Positions 1 to 10,880 of a DNA stretch of 64,000 bases are shown piece by piece; within the stretch, counting starts at the first letter, position 1; the number at the start of each line of letters is the position of its first letter. Origin of the DNA: Teratosphaeria epicoccoides (taxonomy: Eukaryota > Ascomycota > Dothideomycetes > Mycosphaerellales > Teratosphaeriaceae); assembly GCA_021401465.1 (NCBI GenBank), contig JADDMT010000118.1, positions 1 to 64,000 on the forward strand, written 5' to 3'. The translations under genes and the position numbers were made by a program. A model generated the notes under the pieces. It was not told where the DNA came from, searched no databases, and saw only the letters and a program-made list of their open reading frames with translations.

Positions 1-3000
1 TTGTCCCCCTCCTTTAGAATTAGTCCCTTAATTCTCTTACGATTCGCGTACTATGCCATGTTCTGCTAATAGAACTACAGGTCGAGTCGTGCTTCTGTTT
101 GCAGTTAGCGTAGATGTTCTACTCGTCTAAGTGCTACTAGGTTTAGATTACTAGCTAAGACGTCTAGGATGTCTTCTATAGCTAATCTATATGCTATCTG
201 AAAAGGCGAGAGTCCTGTCGACTCTGCTAGCGTACTATTATACGCGAGCTATACTATTAGTAACAACTCTACCTAGTTGTTCTAGTCCCTATTCACATAG
301 GATCAAAGGTACTATTCTAACGTCTGATTTAGACGTTCTGTCTATCTATCCGTCTAAGGGTAGAAGGAAGTACTTAGTCGATGTTTGACCTAGAATTGTC
401 TCATTAGGGCTCTCTAGAAGTTAGAGGTAAACATGGATCCTCGATCCGTTACTAGGTCCTATAGCATGCCATGTAGGGCTACTACCTATTTAATGAAGAC
501 ATGCGTAATATCTTTAGTCTTAAAGTCTTCGCGGTAAGGGATAAACTTCCTAAACTTAGTGAATTAGTCGACTACTACTATGATCCTGTCGAAGAACTCA
601 TTCGTAGCGGGTTCTCTCGACTAAGGTAGTTTAACGATGAAATCCATGGCGAGCGATTCCCATGGCCGTTAAGGTACCTTAAGTAGTTATAGTAGCCTAT
701 ACAGTTTATGACAGTTATGCTTACTTCGTTAGCAAGTCACATATTAACAGACGTAGTCCTCGATTACCTTGCTTATCCTAGGGAAGTAATATTCTTGTTA
801 GAGAATTGCTTCATTTTAGACACTCCCGGGTGTCCTACCTAAGGTACGTCGTGTCAGAGTCGTAGTAGCTCTAATTGTAAAGACATTAGCATATATACTA
901 ATCCTTGAAACAGAAAGATTCTGTCTTCGTCTTCCTAATCCTCCTGTCCATTAATGTCGTTACGGACAGCAAGTGCAGTTAGGTCGTAGACTAGCGCGTT
1001 CCTTAGGTCGTCCTAAAATTCACTAGTCTATATGACAGTTATAACCGCGAGTTAGTTAAGTCCTAGCGTGGTATCGCTATTTTCCTAGAGAATAGTGTGT
1101 TTCTCCTGCTTCACGCCCTTCATGTAGTCAGTCTGGCAGCTAAGTGCATTAGCGCGTGTGTTATTAGTCCCTTTGTAATAGACGATCTTGTAGTTAAAAC
1201 TAGAGAGCTCCTTACTCTACTGAACCTGTTGTCAGTTTAACTCTTTCGTCATTATGAAGTATCGCAAGTTTTCATGGTCTGTGTAGACTATAACCTAGTA
1301 CTTAGAACCTTCTAAGTAGACTCGCTAGGCCTTATAGGCATCTACTATGGCTAGAAGTTCTTTGTTATAGACATCGTATTAGAGTTCAGGTCTAGACAAT
1401 TTCCTTGAGTAGTAGGCAACTAGCTGTAGTCGTCTACTCGGTCCTAGTTAACTTAAGCATGCCCCGAGTGCTACGTCAGAGGCATCTGTTTCGACTATGA
1501 TAGGCTTATCTAGGTCGAATACAAGTAAGATCGGCTAATCTGTAAATCGTCACTTAAGTTCCTTGAAGGCATTCCGTTAGGCGTCGTCCTACACGAATGG
1601 CATATCCTTCGTAGTAAGAGTCGTAAGTAGTGCTATAATCTTCGAATAGTTTGCTACAAATCTTTAGTAGAAGTTAGCGAACCTAAGGAAGGACTATACT
1701 TCCTTAACATTAGTTAGCGTAGGCTACTCTTTTACAACTTAGACTTTCTTAGTGTTAATCTTGATTCTATTCTATGCTACTACGTAGCTAAGGAATTGTA
1801 CTTCCTGCTTGTAAAACTCGCTCTTCTAAGGCTTAACCTTTAACTAGTAATCCTAGAGTTTCTAAAGTACCTTGCATACATGAGTCCTATGTTCTTCGAT
1901 CGTCTAGGAGTAGACGAGGATGTCATCTAGGTACATAACTATAAAGACGTTAAGGTACTCTCGTAGCACATTATTAATAAATGCCTGCTATGTAGCTAGG
2001 GCATTTGTTAACCTAAATAGCATGACTATGTACTTATAGTGTCTAAACCTAGTTCGGAATGTAGTCTTCTATTCTTTGCCTTCCTTAATTCGAATTCGAT
2101 TATACGCTCCGGGTATGTCGAACTTCAAGAACTCCATTACTCCTTGTAGGCAGTCCTGTAATTCCGAGAGCAAAGGAAGCAGATAACTATTCTTTATTAT
2201 GATGTCGTTTAATCTACGATAATCTACGCAGAGTCGCTAGTTATCTTCCCCCTTAGGCATAAACAGGATCGGATATCTAGCTAGGGACTACGACTCGCGG
2301 ATGAAGCCTTTCTAGAGGTTGTCTTCAAGGTATTTCCGGAGAATCTCTAGTTTCGCTGCTAATAATAGGCGAACTAATTACTTCGTTAGTGTCTTGCTAG
2401 GGAGTAAGGGTATCCTATGGTCCTACTCCTAGTATTCTGGCAGAGCTTCTTAGTCGGGTTCTTCCTTGAAAAGAGTAGCGAACTCTTTATACTTATCAGG
2501 AACTATGAATTCGACCCTGACTTCTGTTTGCGTTACTTTAACCTATAGGACGTGTACTTCCTGTTCTAGATCCTTGATAGCGGCTACTATCTCGCTTAAA
2601 GTCATAGCACATATTTCGATCTTGCCTAGTACGTCATATACTACAGGTAGAGGTATCGATCTTAAGAGTTCTAGGAACTAGATCCTCTCATTCTTCTAGT
2701 TGATATAGGGGTTAGCGTTTCTTAGCCATAGTAACCCTAGTACTACATCTAAGCCTAGTGACTCCATGATGTTAAACTAGAGCATCTCTTAGTAGCGTCC
2801 TATCCGTAGAGGCATTATCTTAGTCTCTTTGTCAACTACTCCTTAGTTGTACATAACCGGCTTTCTATTAATCGCTTGTAGTAAGAAAGCATTTGTCTTC
2901 GCCTGTAGCTTTATCCTAGCTATCCTGGCGAACTTGGGCGTCATGAAGATTCTAGTACATCCTGAATCTATTAAGGCCCTAGCTAGCGTCTCGTCGATGT

Positions 3001-3400
3001 GTACCTATACTCTAAGGTTGTCCGCGTATCTAGCGCTAATCGCGGCACATTGTTGCAGCCCTGTCTAGTCTGTCTATAGGTCTAATTCTGGCGGACCTCG
3101 TCGTTTCCCAAATAACTGTCTTTACGGACTAGTTTAGGGATCGTGCAGTCTTAGCTTCTTCTCTAAGCGTTACTATTCTCTAGCCTAAGAGGTCGTTCTC
3201 GCTCTTAGCCTCGCTGTTCCTACGCGTTTCTTGCATACTCTATCTTTAAGTAATAGACTTAGAGTCGTAGCGCTCGTGGAATCTAAATACCTTCGTAGGT
3301 TAGGTAGCCTCCCTAGGGCGTGAACTCTACCCTAAACAGTACAATTTCTTGGACAACTTTCTAATGCGCGTGAGGTTAAGCTACAACTAGTAGTCTCCTC
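1..3400 (-). pseudogene. pol: A1 pol relic: protease, RT, RNase H, integrase
   Basis: This is the polyprotein for proteolysis, reverse transcription and integration of the element. The aspartic protease active site (Asp-Ser-Gly context) is encoded at 2960-2968 and the RT catalytic YLDD at 1922-1933. RNase H follows at roughly 1200-1530 and integrase from ~1200 leftwards to the window edge. The frame is broken by many TAG codons at Gln and Trp positions. The pol frame is displaced relative to gag: 968 nt separate the first base of the gag zinc-knuckle Cys codon from the protease Asp codon, the same as in A2 and A3. The short plus-strand ORF at 2847-3068 is a shadow of the protease. Confidence 0.88.
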
Positions 3401-4869
3401 AGGTGTCGTCGCATATAGTCGGCTAGTTTGTCATACTAAAGCTAGTCGACATGTTGTACTCTATGAATCTATGGGCAAGCCTAAGCCTACTAGTTCTATA
3501 TGATTTGAATAATATCGAGTCCGATGTCATGCGGCGGCATAGCCTATCGCTCTATGCTCTCGTCTTCCTCGGAATCAGGAATGACAGCTTTGACAATCTC
3601 GTAGTTGTCGTCCGAACCTTCTTCTTCCTCTGCTAGCTCCTATTACCTTAGGACTATTGTAATAGAAGGTGTACCCCTTAGCGCATAGATCGACTATGCC
3701 TTGTTTTAGCTAGGGTACTATCCGGAACTATCTTTATCACTTATGTGAATTCGACAATCGTCGTCATAGCACGTAGTCTAAGTAAGTGCAGCATAGTCCG
3801 GTTCTCGAGTAGCGGCAGCCTTTTGCTAAGGCGCCGTTGTTATCGCGTGAGCCTGCTCTATCCTAGGTAGTTCCTGTCGTTACTTCTTAGCAAAACACTC
3901 GCGGACAAAGTGTCCTTTCTTTCTACAGTTATGGCACTTGAGATTACTCTTGTCGAATAGCTTCTTCAGACCATTCTAGGGAGGAGAGCCCTTCCGCGGC
4001 TTTCCTTAGGGTCTATTCCTTAGACGCCCCTTAGTCGCATCTAACTCCATAGGTTAGAGACCGTAGTAATCGCTTCGCCATTTTAGTGCTAATCGTTAGA
4101 CCTTATGGTTAGCTTGTGCTAGCTTGCGATTTCTATGTTGTCGTTCTTGCTATTATTCCTAGATGCGATTATCGATTCTAATCGCGAGATTTCTCATTTC
4201 CTTGAATGTCGTTAGCCGATCTCCTTAGGCAATTTCGTCTTTAACCGTCTCCTTTAGTCCCTAGTAGAACTAAGTAGCTAAAGCATTATCATTCTAGTCG
4301 ACTCGAGCAGAGAGGGTCTAAAAGTCCGCGCGGTACTTAATGGCGGAACCCTTCTGCTAGATTCCTAGGAGAGCTCTCTTAGCCTCTTGTTGCTTATTAC
4401 TAAGCCTAAAAGCTTCGCGTAACGCCTTAAACAAAGACTTGTCTAAGTTAAGAATCTCCCTAGTTGTCGTCTTCCTGGCTTTGACATTACTAACGTAATC
4501 TAGATAATCTGTTAGATGAGGCTAGATAAACTCGAACGCTAGTCCCTTTAGGTAAGAGACAATGCACATTATTCGCTTATGATATGTTGTAAACTATTCT
4601 GTATCTACGTTAAATGCTAACTAGCATTATAGGATAAACATCTCGACTTAAGATCGTTATCCTATAAACTCTGTAGGGCTTCCTATCTTAAAGCCGTTAT
4701 TACCGTGTCTATTCCTAGTAGTTAAACCTACGACAGATGCTAGAGCCATCTCGCTAAGGTGAATAGATTCGAGCTACTACGTAATTTAAGGTATAGTAGC
4801 AACTTGTTCTTATAGTGTTAGTTAATTGTCGCTAGAAGTAGAACTAACAGCTAAAGAACTACTTAACAT
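3400..4869 (-). pseudogene. gag: A1 gag relic with intact CCHC zinc knuckle
   Basis: This is a capsid/nucleocapsid precursor. The start codon at 4869 is chosen because it is the conserved Met-Leu-Ser-Ser start shared by A1, A2 and A3, about 60 nt from the LTR. It is in frame with the zinc knuckle: 4869 minus 3936 is divisible by 3. The knuckle at 3895-3936 retains C-x2-C-x4-H-x4-C. A Gln/Glu-rich acidic C-terminal segment follows. Of the three A copies this gag has the best-preserved frame: A3 lost one base near 29420 and A2 lost a zinc-binding Cys. The 3' limit of gag is approximate because the exact gag-pol switch is not visible. Confidence 0.85.
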
Positions 4870-4928
4870 AGGTGTATGTTAAGCGCTTAATGAGTCCCCT
4901 AATACTTCCTTAGAAGTAGTGCTCAAAA

Positions 4929-5398
4929 TGTTATAAGGGTAGGTGCCGATAGCAGGAAGGTAACTAGGTGTTAGACTTGTAGAGCTATAAAGAATATCGA
5001 TAATAGTAGTTAACCTTGTAACTAACTATGCCCTAGGGAAAGGGAATTAAATTAAGCATAAAGCTCCTAACTGCCTATCCTGAAGCCATCCCTATATACT
5101 AGAGAGACAGAGCAGCTCTATTAGATCTGTTAACAGACCTAATAGATCCATGTCTATAGATCTGTAGACTAACCCTACAGATCTAAGGGTCTGTTATCCT
5201 ACGACAGATCCCTTCTCCCTTATAGGCCTATAGATCTATAGACTAACCCTACAGATCTAGGGATCTATCCTCATGTAACAGATCCTTTCTCCTATAACTA
5301 TGCCTATAACTCATAGTACTCCTATGACTATACTATGACTCATAGCACTTAGCACCCTCATAATCCTGTAACCTACGGTACTCCTAATACTTATGACA
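4929..5398 (-). repeat. 5' LTR of A1 (470 bp)
   Basis: This matches both A3 LTRs (each 470 bp) and has the same ends, TGTCATAAG...TTATGACA on its sense strand, with the inner end mutated to TGTTATAAG as read on the plus strand. It contains two copies of an AGATCTGTAGGG-type unit that form imperfect palindromes. B1 sequence begins immediately at 5399. Confidence 0.9.
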
Positions 5399-8300
5399 CT
5401 TTACTAGGGACTCTTCCTAGGTTACTACCTTGTAAATGAAGGCTAGTAGGGTTATTAGGGGTTAGTACTCTCTAGGTCGGAGTAGCTACTCTATACTCTC
5501 TGCCCGCTACACGCATGTAGCCTAGATGCGATTAATAATCAGGTTATTAGCTTGTTCTTCCTCCTGCCCCTAGAACGACAGTTTATTTTTCAGGGTTAGG
5601 AGGAGCGTATTTGCCGCCTACCTAGTTAGTGCGTAGTCTGCGTAACAAGAAGGCCTATAGGCTAGGTCGTTAGTCCCCTTATTATGCTTAATAGCAAAAT
5701 CGAACATTAACAGATACATGGCCTACTAAGCTTAGCGGCTGTTTAGCTACTTTACGCCTATGAATCTACAAAGGTTATTGTAGTTAGAGAGTACCCGAAT
5801 AGTCTATAGCGCGCCTTCAAGGTAGTAGCGCTACGTCTTAAAGCATTCTACGATTACTAACAGCTCTTAGTTATAGGTCTCGTAGTTCCGCTCTACTAGG
5901 GTAAACTTCTAAGAGTAGAATGTAATAGGGTGCTAGCGAGTAGTGTCCTTGCCTGCGACAAGCTAGGAGAGAATGCCGCCTAAGGTAAATCTAGAGGCGT
6001 TAGTTTCCATCTTAATTAGAAGCTTAGGATTATAATGCCATAGGATTAGAGTACTAGTAAAGGCTAATATAAGCATGCGGAAAGCAGCCTCTTTAGCCTC
6101 TCCCTACAGGAACGGGCTACCCTTTCCTTTAGCCATAGTAGTAAGCGGCGCAGCTATCTTAGAGTAGTTCTTAATAAACCTCTAGTAGAAGTTAGCGAAG
6201 CTAAGAAAGCTCTAAACTTCCTTTAGAGTCTTAGGTGTAGGCTACTCCTTTACTACACTAAGCTTGCTCTCATCTATTAACACGCCTGAGCTGTTAACGA
6301 CGAAGCCGAGGAACTCTAGCTAGTAAGTATAAAAGTTGCACTTCTTTTAGCTAGCGTATAGAGCGTATTTTCGCAGCTGTTCTAATACTAGGTATAGGTG
6401 CCAAGTATGTTCCTTGCGTAAGTCGCTATAGATCAAGATATCGTCTAAGTATACTACGTAACAAACATCTACGAGGCTAGTAAGGGCTCGGTTAATGTAC
6501 GCTTAGAAGGTTACTAGAGCGTTAGTTAACCTAAAAGGCATCACTAGATACTTAAAGTAACTATAGCGCATTTAAAACGCAGTCTTCTAGTAGTCATCTT
6601 TCTTGATTAGGATCCTATAGTATGCGTCCTTTAAGTCTAACTTAGAGAACCATGCTACATGCCTAAGGCGCGTAAGAGTCTTATCGATAAGTAGCAAGGG
6701 GCATCGATCCTTAACTAAAATCTTATTTAGCCTATAGTAATCTACACATAATCGCATAGTACTGTCCTTCTTAGGTACAAACAGGATAGGAGTACCTGCC
6801 TCGCTAGTACTACGCTAGATCTAACTATTCTGAAGGGCCTAATCGAGGTATTCCTAAAGTAGTTTAAGCTCTACTCCTAACAGATTATATAGAGGGCAAA
6901 AAGGTAGCTTCTTGCTATCCTGTAACGTAATAGCATACTCTATACTATTAACGCGCCTAAGCTTAGTCACGTCCTTCTCGTTAGTAAACATGTTAGCAAA
7001 GTCCTTAACCTTATTAGGAAGAGGTTTCGGTCCTACTGTTTTAGTAGTAGCGACTACAAACACCTAAGATTTAGGTTTTAATAACTAATAGAAACGCCTG
7101 GCGTCAAGCACGCGTACCGCGGAGGGTACGCTGCTATAATGCTACTCATCTATGTTACTATACACAATAATAGCCTGCTAGCGCCTCTAGGGCCGCCCTA
7201 GCAAGACTAGCGCTCTAGGCATATCTAATGCGTAGAATATGCTCTGCGTATGCTTCTTATATCCCGTACTGTCTGCTAGCCGGATTTTTAGCTAATACGC
7301 GCCATAATAATGGCCTCTCTTCCCCTAGAATGAATCTATAGTAGGAAGAGGCACACTTGCAACTCGCTTAAGCCTATGCTATAAGGCGTAAGCTTAAGAC
7401 ACGACGTTAATGTCTGCGTAGTTATTAAGTAACATGTCTGTCTTAACTTTGTCTCCTTCTATGATAATAACAGTGCCCTTTAGGCGCTTCGTAGGCACTA
7501 GGGCTACGTCTAGTCCCGAAGCATCTTCGCTTCTAGTCAAGGCTATAGAAGGGCTCCTCGACTAGTAACTAGCCCTTGCCTGACGCACTGCTACTATCCT
7601 CTTATGTAGTAAGCAGGCTTAGACATAGCGTCAAGCCTTAGCTAGCTACACTATTTCTACCTTGCGGGTAGAAGCTGTCGCCTCCCTCTTTAGTAAACGA
7701 CAGTCCTGCGCCTAATAGCCGGGTTTACTACAGTTATAGCAGTTGTTACTCTTATTAGCTACTCCGCTACTACTCCGAGCAGGTAGCGCTAACCTTCAAG
7801 AGTCTCTACTAGGCTTCTTACTATTACCCCTATTAGGCTTCTTTAGGTCCTATTAGTTTCAATACTTGCTAGTAGTATGCTTGTATAGAGCACGCAAGCC
7901 TCTTACTCCTAACTACTTAATCTAAGTCGCTAGGGAGATTAGTTTATCCCTAGTCTTAGGTGCCTAATAGTATACTATGATAGCCTCGCTTAAGGTATCT
8001 CGTAGCTTCACGAGTAGGTACTACCTACGCTACGCAGGAGTATATAGTTCTATCTGCTCTTCTAGCGTAGCTAAGTACGCGACAAATAAGGAAGCACTTT
8101 GCTTCTTACCCTACTTAGTAGTCTCGTACTACTAGGCTATAGTTAGCCCGTAATTAGCAGGATCCTCGACTACGTCTACTATCTCCTAGCAGAACATCTC
8201 CCATGTATATTCTGGCGCCAAGTTAGCTACCTTATGCCTATTATGCTAGGCGTCTAACGTGTCCCCTTTAAGGAACATGCTAGTGTATATAATCCTTATA

Positions 8301-8508
8301 TGCGCACTACTATAGGCCGTGCCTAATAACGCGAACACCTTCTCCAGGTAACAGATAAACGTCCTTGCTTCTTTTAATGTCTTCCCTAAGAACTTAGGGG
8401 GTAGTTTAAGACGTAGGCTGCCTAAGTTACGCATAGTCAGAGCTAGCGAGTTAGCTGACTACGTCGAAGTCATTAAAGCCGCTTCTAGTTGCTAAAAGCC
8501 TGCTGCCT
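5399..8508 (-). pseudogene. B1 gag-pol relic (central part)
   Basis: The order read right to left is: gag with a Leu-rich capsid block (8246-8434); CCHC knuckle at ~7690-7740, whose His is changed to Tyr; protease; RT with YLDD encoded at 6440-6451; RNase H; and the start of integrase, cut at 5399 by A1. The minus-strand frames at 6854-7063 and 8246-8434 are true fragments of this product, the linker before RT and gag respectively. The other stops are TAG/TAA at Gln/Trp positions. It aligns to B3 over its full length. The product would have been a fused Gag-Pol polyprotein. Confidence 0.88.
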
Positions 8509-8923
8509 TGTTATAAGGGTAGATGCTAATAGCAGGAAGGGGATCAGGTATTAGACCTAAAGAGTAGTAAAGAATATCGACAATAGTAATTAACCTTGTA
8601 ACTAAATATACTTAGTAAAGTAGCTTGAATTAAGCACGAAGCTCCTAACTACCTAGCCTGAAGCTATTCCTACATACTAGAGAGGTATAGCAGCTCTATT
8701 AGATCTATCGCTAGACCTATTAGACCTATGTCTGTAGATCTGTAGACTAATCCTATAGATCTAGGTATCTGTCCTTACCTAACAGATCCTTTCTTCTATG
8801 TAGGCCTATAGATCTATAGACTAACCCTATAGATCTAGGTGTCTGTCCTCACGTGACAGATCCTTTCCCCGTGTATGTGTTATGACTCATGCTATAGTGT
8901 TCTAATCTATGACTCTTATGACA
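8509..8923 (-). repeat. 3' LTR of A2 (415 bp) with adjacent polypurine tract
   Basis: Its ends are TGTTAT...ATGACA on the plus strand. It is followed on the plus side by TATCCCCCTCTT, the complement of the polypurine tract AAGAGGGGGATA that also precedes the A3 3' LTR. It is 20 bp longer than its partner LTR at 21763-22157, because the partner lost one AGATCT-containing direct-repeat segment. It is shorter than the 470-bp LTRs of A1 and A3. Confidence 0.9.
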
Positions 8924-9002
8924 CTATCCCCCTCTTAGCCTAGCTTGTCCCTAAGCTACCTTTTTAGTGCGAGGTTTCTCTTGCTATTCTCTTTGCGTAG
9001 TA

Positions 9003-9447
9003 ATGTCTTCTCTTTCTACGTTACTACCTTATGTCATCCTTGACACTAACGCCCCTTTAACGTAGAAACGTAAACGCCGCGCAAATCGAATCTATTATTA
9101 GGGCAAGGAAAGCATGAAGTCTTATACTTAGTGTTAAGAGCTAAAGCTTGTTTGTTAAGTACACATTTCCTTGGGGAAATGTTTGCACTATTACTTTAGT
9201 AACTGTCGGAGTTACAATGTAAAGGTAACAGAGGTTAAATGGAAAAGGTTAGGTAATTAGCAGAAAAGACTAATTGCTAATCTCGATTATGCGAAGGCTG
9301 CCCTTACTAAGGCTTCGCAAAAGATGATAGAGGCGCATGTAAAAGAGATGCGTCTTCAGAAACAGTTAGATGTAGTTAACCGTGAGGTCGAGGATAGTCG
9401 TGCTCTTAAGGAGTGTAAGATTCAGGAGGACGAGGCTAAAGAGCAGG
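9003..9447 (+). pseudogene. A2 antisense accessory ORF, first part (coiled coil)
   Basis: This frame lies on the strand opposite A2 gag-pol, between pol and the 3' LTR, and begins with Met-Ser-Ser-Leu-Ser as in A3. It has a basic N-terminal segment, a Cys-containing stretch (Lys-Cys near 9180, then Asn-Cys-Arg) and a long heptad-like coiled coil containing EMRLQKQLD (~9340-9370). It breaks at C1 and resumes at 16267, so C1 destroyed this ORF. No enzyme signature is visible. It could be a nucleic-acid or chromatin-binding accessory protein, but that is inference. It is homologous to the A3 minus-strand ORF at 34140-34772. Confidence 0.75.
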
Positions 9448-9612
9448 TGTAAAGGGCAAGGGCCTAAGTCCTTAGCATAGGCTAAAGCCTATACGCGACC
9501 TCTGACAAGGCTAGCTATAAAGGACTAGACAGCTAGCAGATAGTCTCTCTCTCCCTATCGTACTTTTAAAATACTACATTAACTCCTATGTACACGCTAT
9601 TTACCTGTGACA
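9448..9612 (+). repeat. 5' LTR of C1 (165 bp)
   Basis: It begins TGTAAAGGG and ends TGTGACA. The partner at 16097-16261 has the same length and differs at roughly a dozen positions, mostly C/T or G/A. The start of gag lies only ~7 nt downstream, which leaves little room for a conventional primer-binding site. Confidence 0.93.
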
Positions 9613-9618
9613 TTAAGT

Positions 9619-10880
9619 ATGATTAATTTCACTATAGAAAGGCCGTCTCCTAGCTAATCGACCCTAGTGTCCGAAGGGTCTACGAACAAAGAAGCGCTAG
9701 CAGAAATGCGTCAGGTCGTCGAAGGAATGCATACCGAACAATAGCAGATTATAGCTAAGCTAACTGCTACGCAAGCCGCCCTAAATGAATCAGAGTCCTA
9801 GTAGCGACAGAGCCTAGGCGCCCTGTTAGAGGAGCTACTAAAAGCTCTCGCAGACACGCTAGCTATAGTAACGCGCGTAGACTCTAGCACCGAATCGACA
9901 GGACCCTAAGAGTAGAGGCTACTAACATAGGACAGAAGGGCCGAATTGTTTAAGGACTACCTGCTCTATATTAGGAGTTCGCTTAGGGCGCACTCTAGGA
10001 TGAAACCCCTAATAGGCGTAGACTATTACTAGAACACTATCTATGACACTCTCCCTGCTTGCTAGCGCGCTCGGATGCGCTACTTCTAGGAGAAAGGAGG
10101 CCCGGACAGAGACAAGGACCCTAAAGTTTTCTTTGCGTAACTTGAAGCCATGTTTGTAGATAGTAACGAGACTACGAAGGCTCTAGAATAGCTTACGAAC
10201 CTCTGACATGTAGCAGGCTAGCTATAGCACGAGCACTAGCTAGAATTTGACGAACTCCTGCTGTTAGTAGGGGGAGACTAGTAGACAGATGACACGAAGA
10301 TTAGATACCTCAAGAATTTGTTTTCAAACCCTGCAAGGATGTACATAGCAAATGTAAGAGATTAGGGAGACTACTTTGCGTTTGTAGAGGAGTTCGAAAG
10401 AGTCATGATAAACTCCGAGGCTACTAACTAGTTCAAGGTAGCCTATAGGAGGTAGTTAAGAGAGAAGAACAAGGACTCTAAGAGGATTCCTACAGGTGCC
10501 ATGTAGGTGCCTAACCCTAGGGTTAGGTCCTAAGTAGACGCGGATAGAGACATAGTCATAGTACTAACTCGTACCGCAGGAGACTGGCTTAATAGCAAAG
10601 GACCCTAACAGAACAGCAGGGGGAAACAACATGCCAAATAGATAGACGCTACTAAAAGAGAGAGACGCTAGGAGAACAACCTATGTTACTACTACGGAGC
10701 GTCTAGACACTAGGTTAAGGGGTATCCCTATGCCCTAGCTACATCCCTAGCCTTAATTAACGCTACTCAAGTGTAGCCCTTACTAGAAGACAATAGGATT
10801 AAAGAGGAACCTAGGAAGAAATACTCGGGAAAAGATTAACTCCTGCTCGGAGTCAGGAAGCAGGAGTAATAGAAGCATTA
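9619..10880 (+). pseudogene. gag: C1 gag relic
   Basis: This is the nucleocapsid precursor. The start at 9619 is the first ATG after the LTR and is in frame with the zinc knuckle; a later in-frame ATG at 9706 is the alternative. An N-terminal Glu/Ala/Leu-rich helical segment (9700-9870) precedes a capsid-like region with a conserved Arg-Tyr-Leu-Lys-Asn-Leu. The CCHC knuckle at 10684-10725 keeps the first Cys and the His but has Tyr at the second and last Cys positions, the TGC/TGT to TAC/TAT change expected from RIP. The knuckle frame and the protease Asp codon (10968) differ by one base, as in family A. Confidence 0.82.

Larger units (their letters stand above)
1..5398 (-). mobile_element. 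Ty3/gypsy chromovirus A1 (family A), 3' end outside window
   Basis: This is the 5' LTR, gag and most of pol of a family A retrotransposon read on the minus strand. It is collinear with complete copy A3: each A1 position is about 33742 minus the A3 position. The window opens inside the integrase region, so the chromodomain, antisense ORF and 3' LTR lie to the left. A1 interrupts the integrase region of B1: the B1 sequence resuming at 5399 matches B3 near 53770. The 5-bp target duplication cannot be confirmed because the other end is missing. RIP-type stops pervade it. Confidence 0.9.
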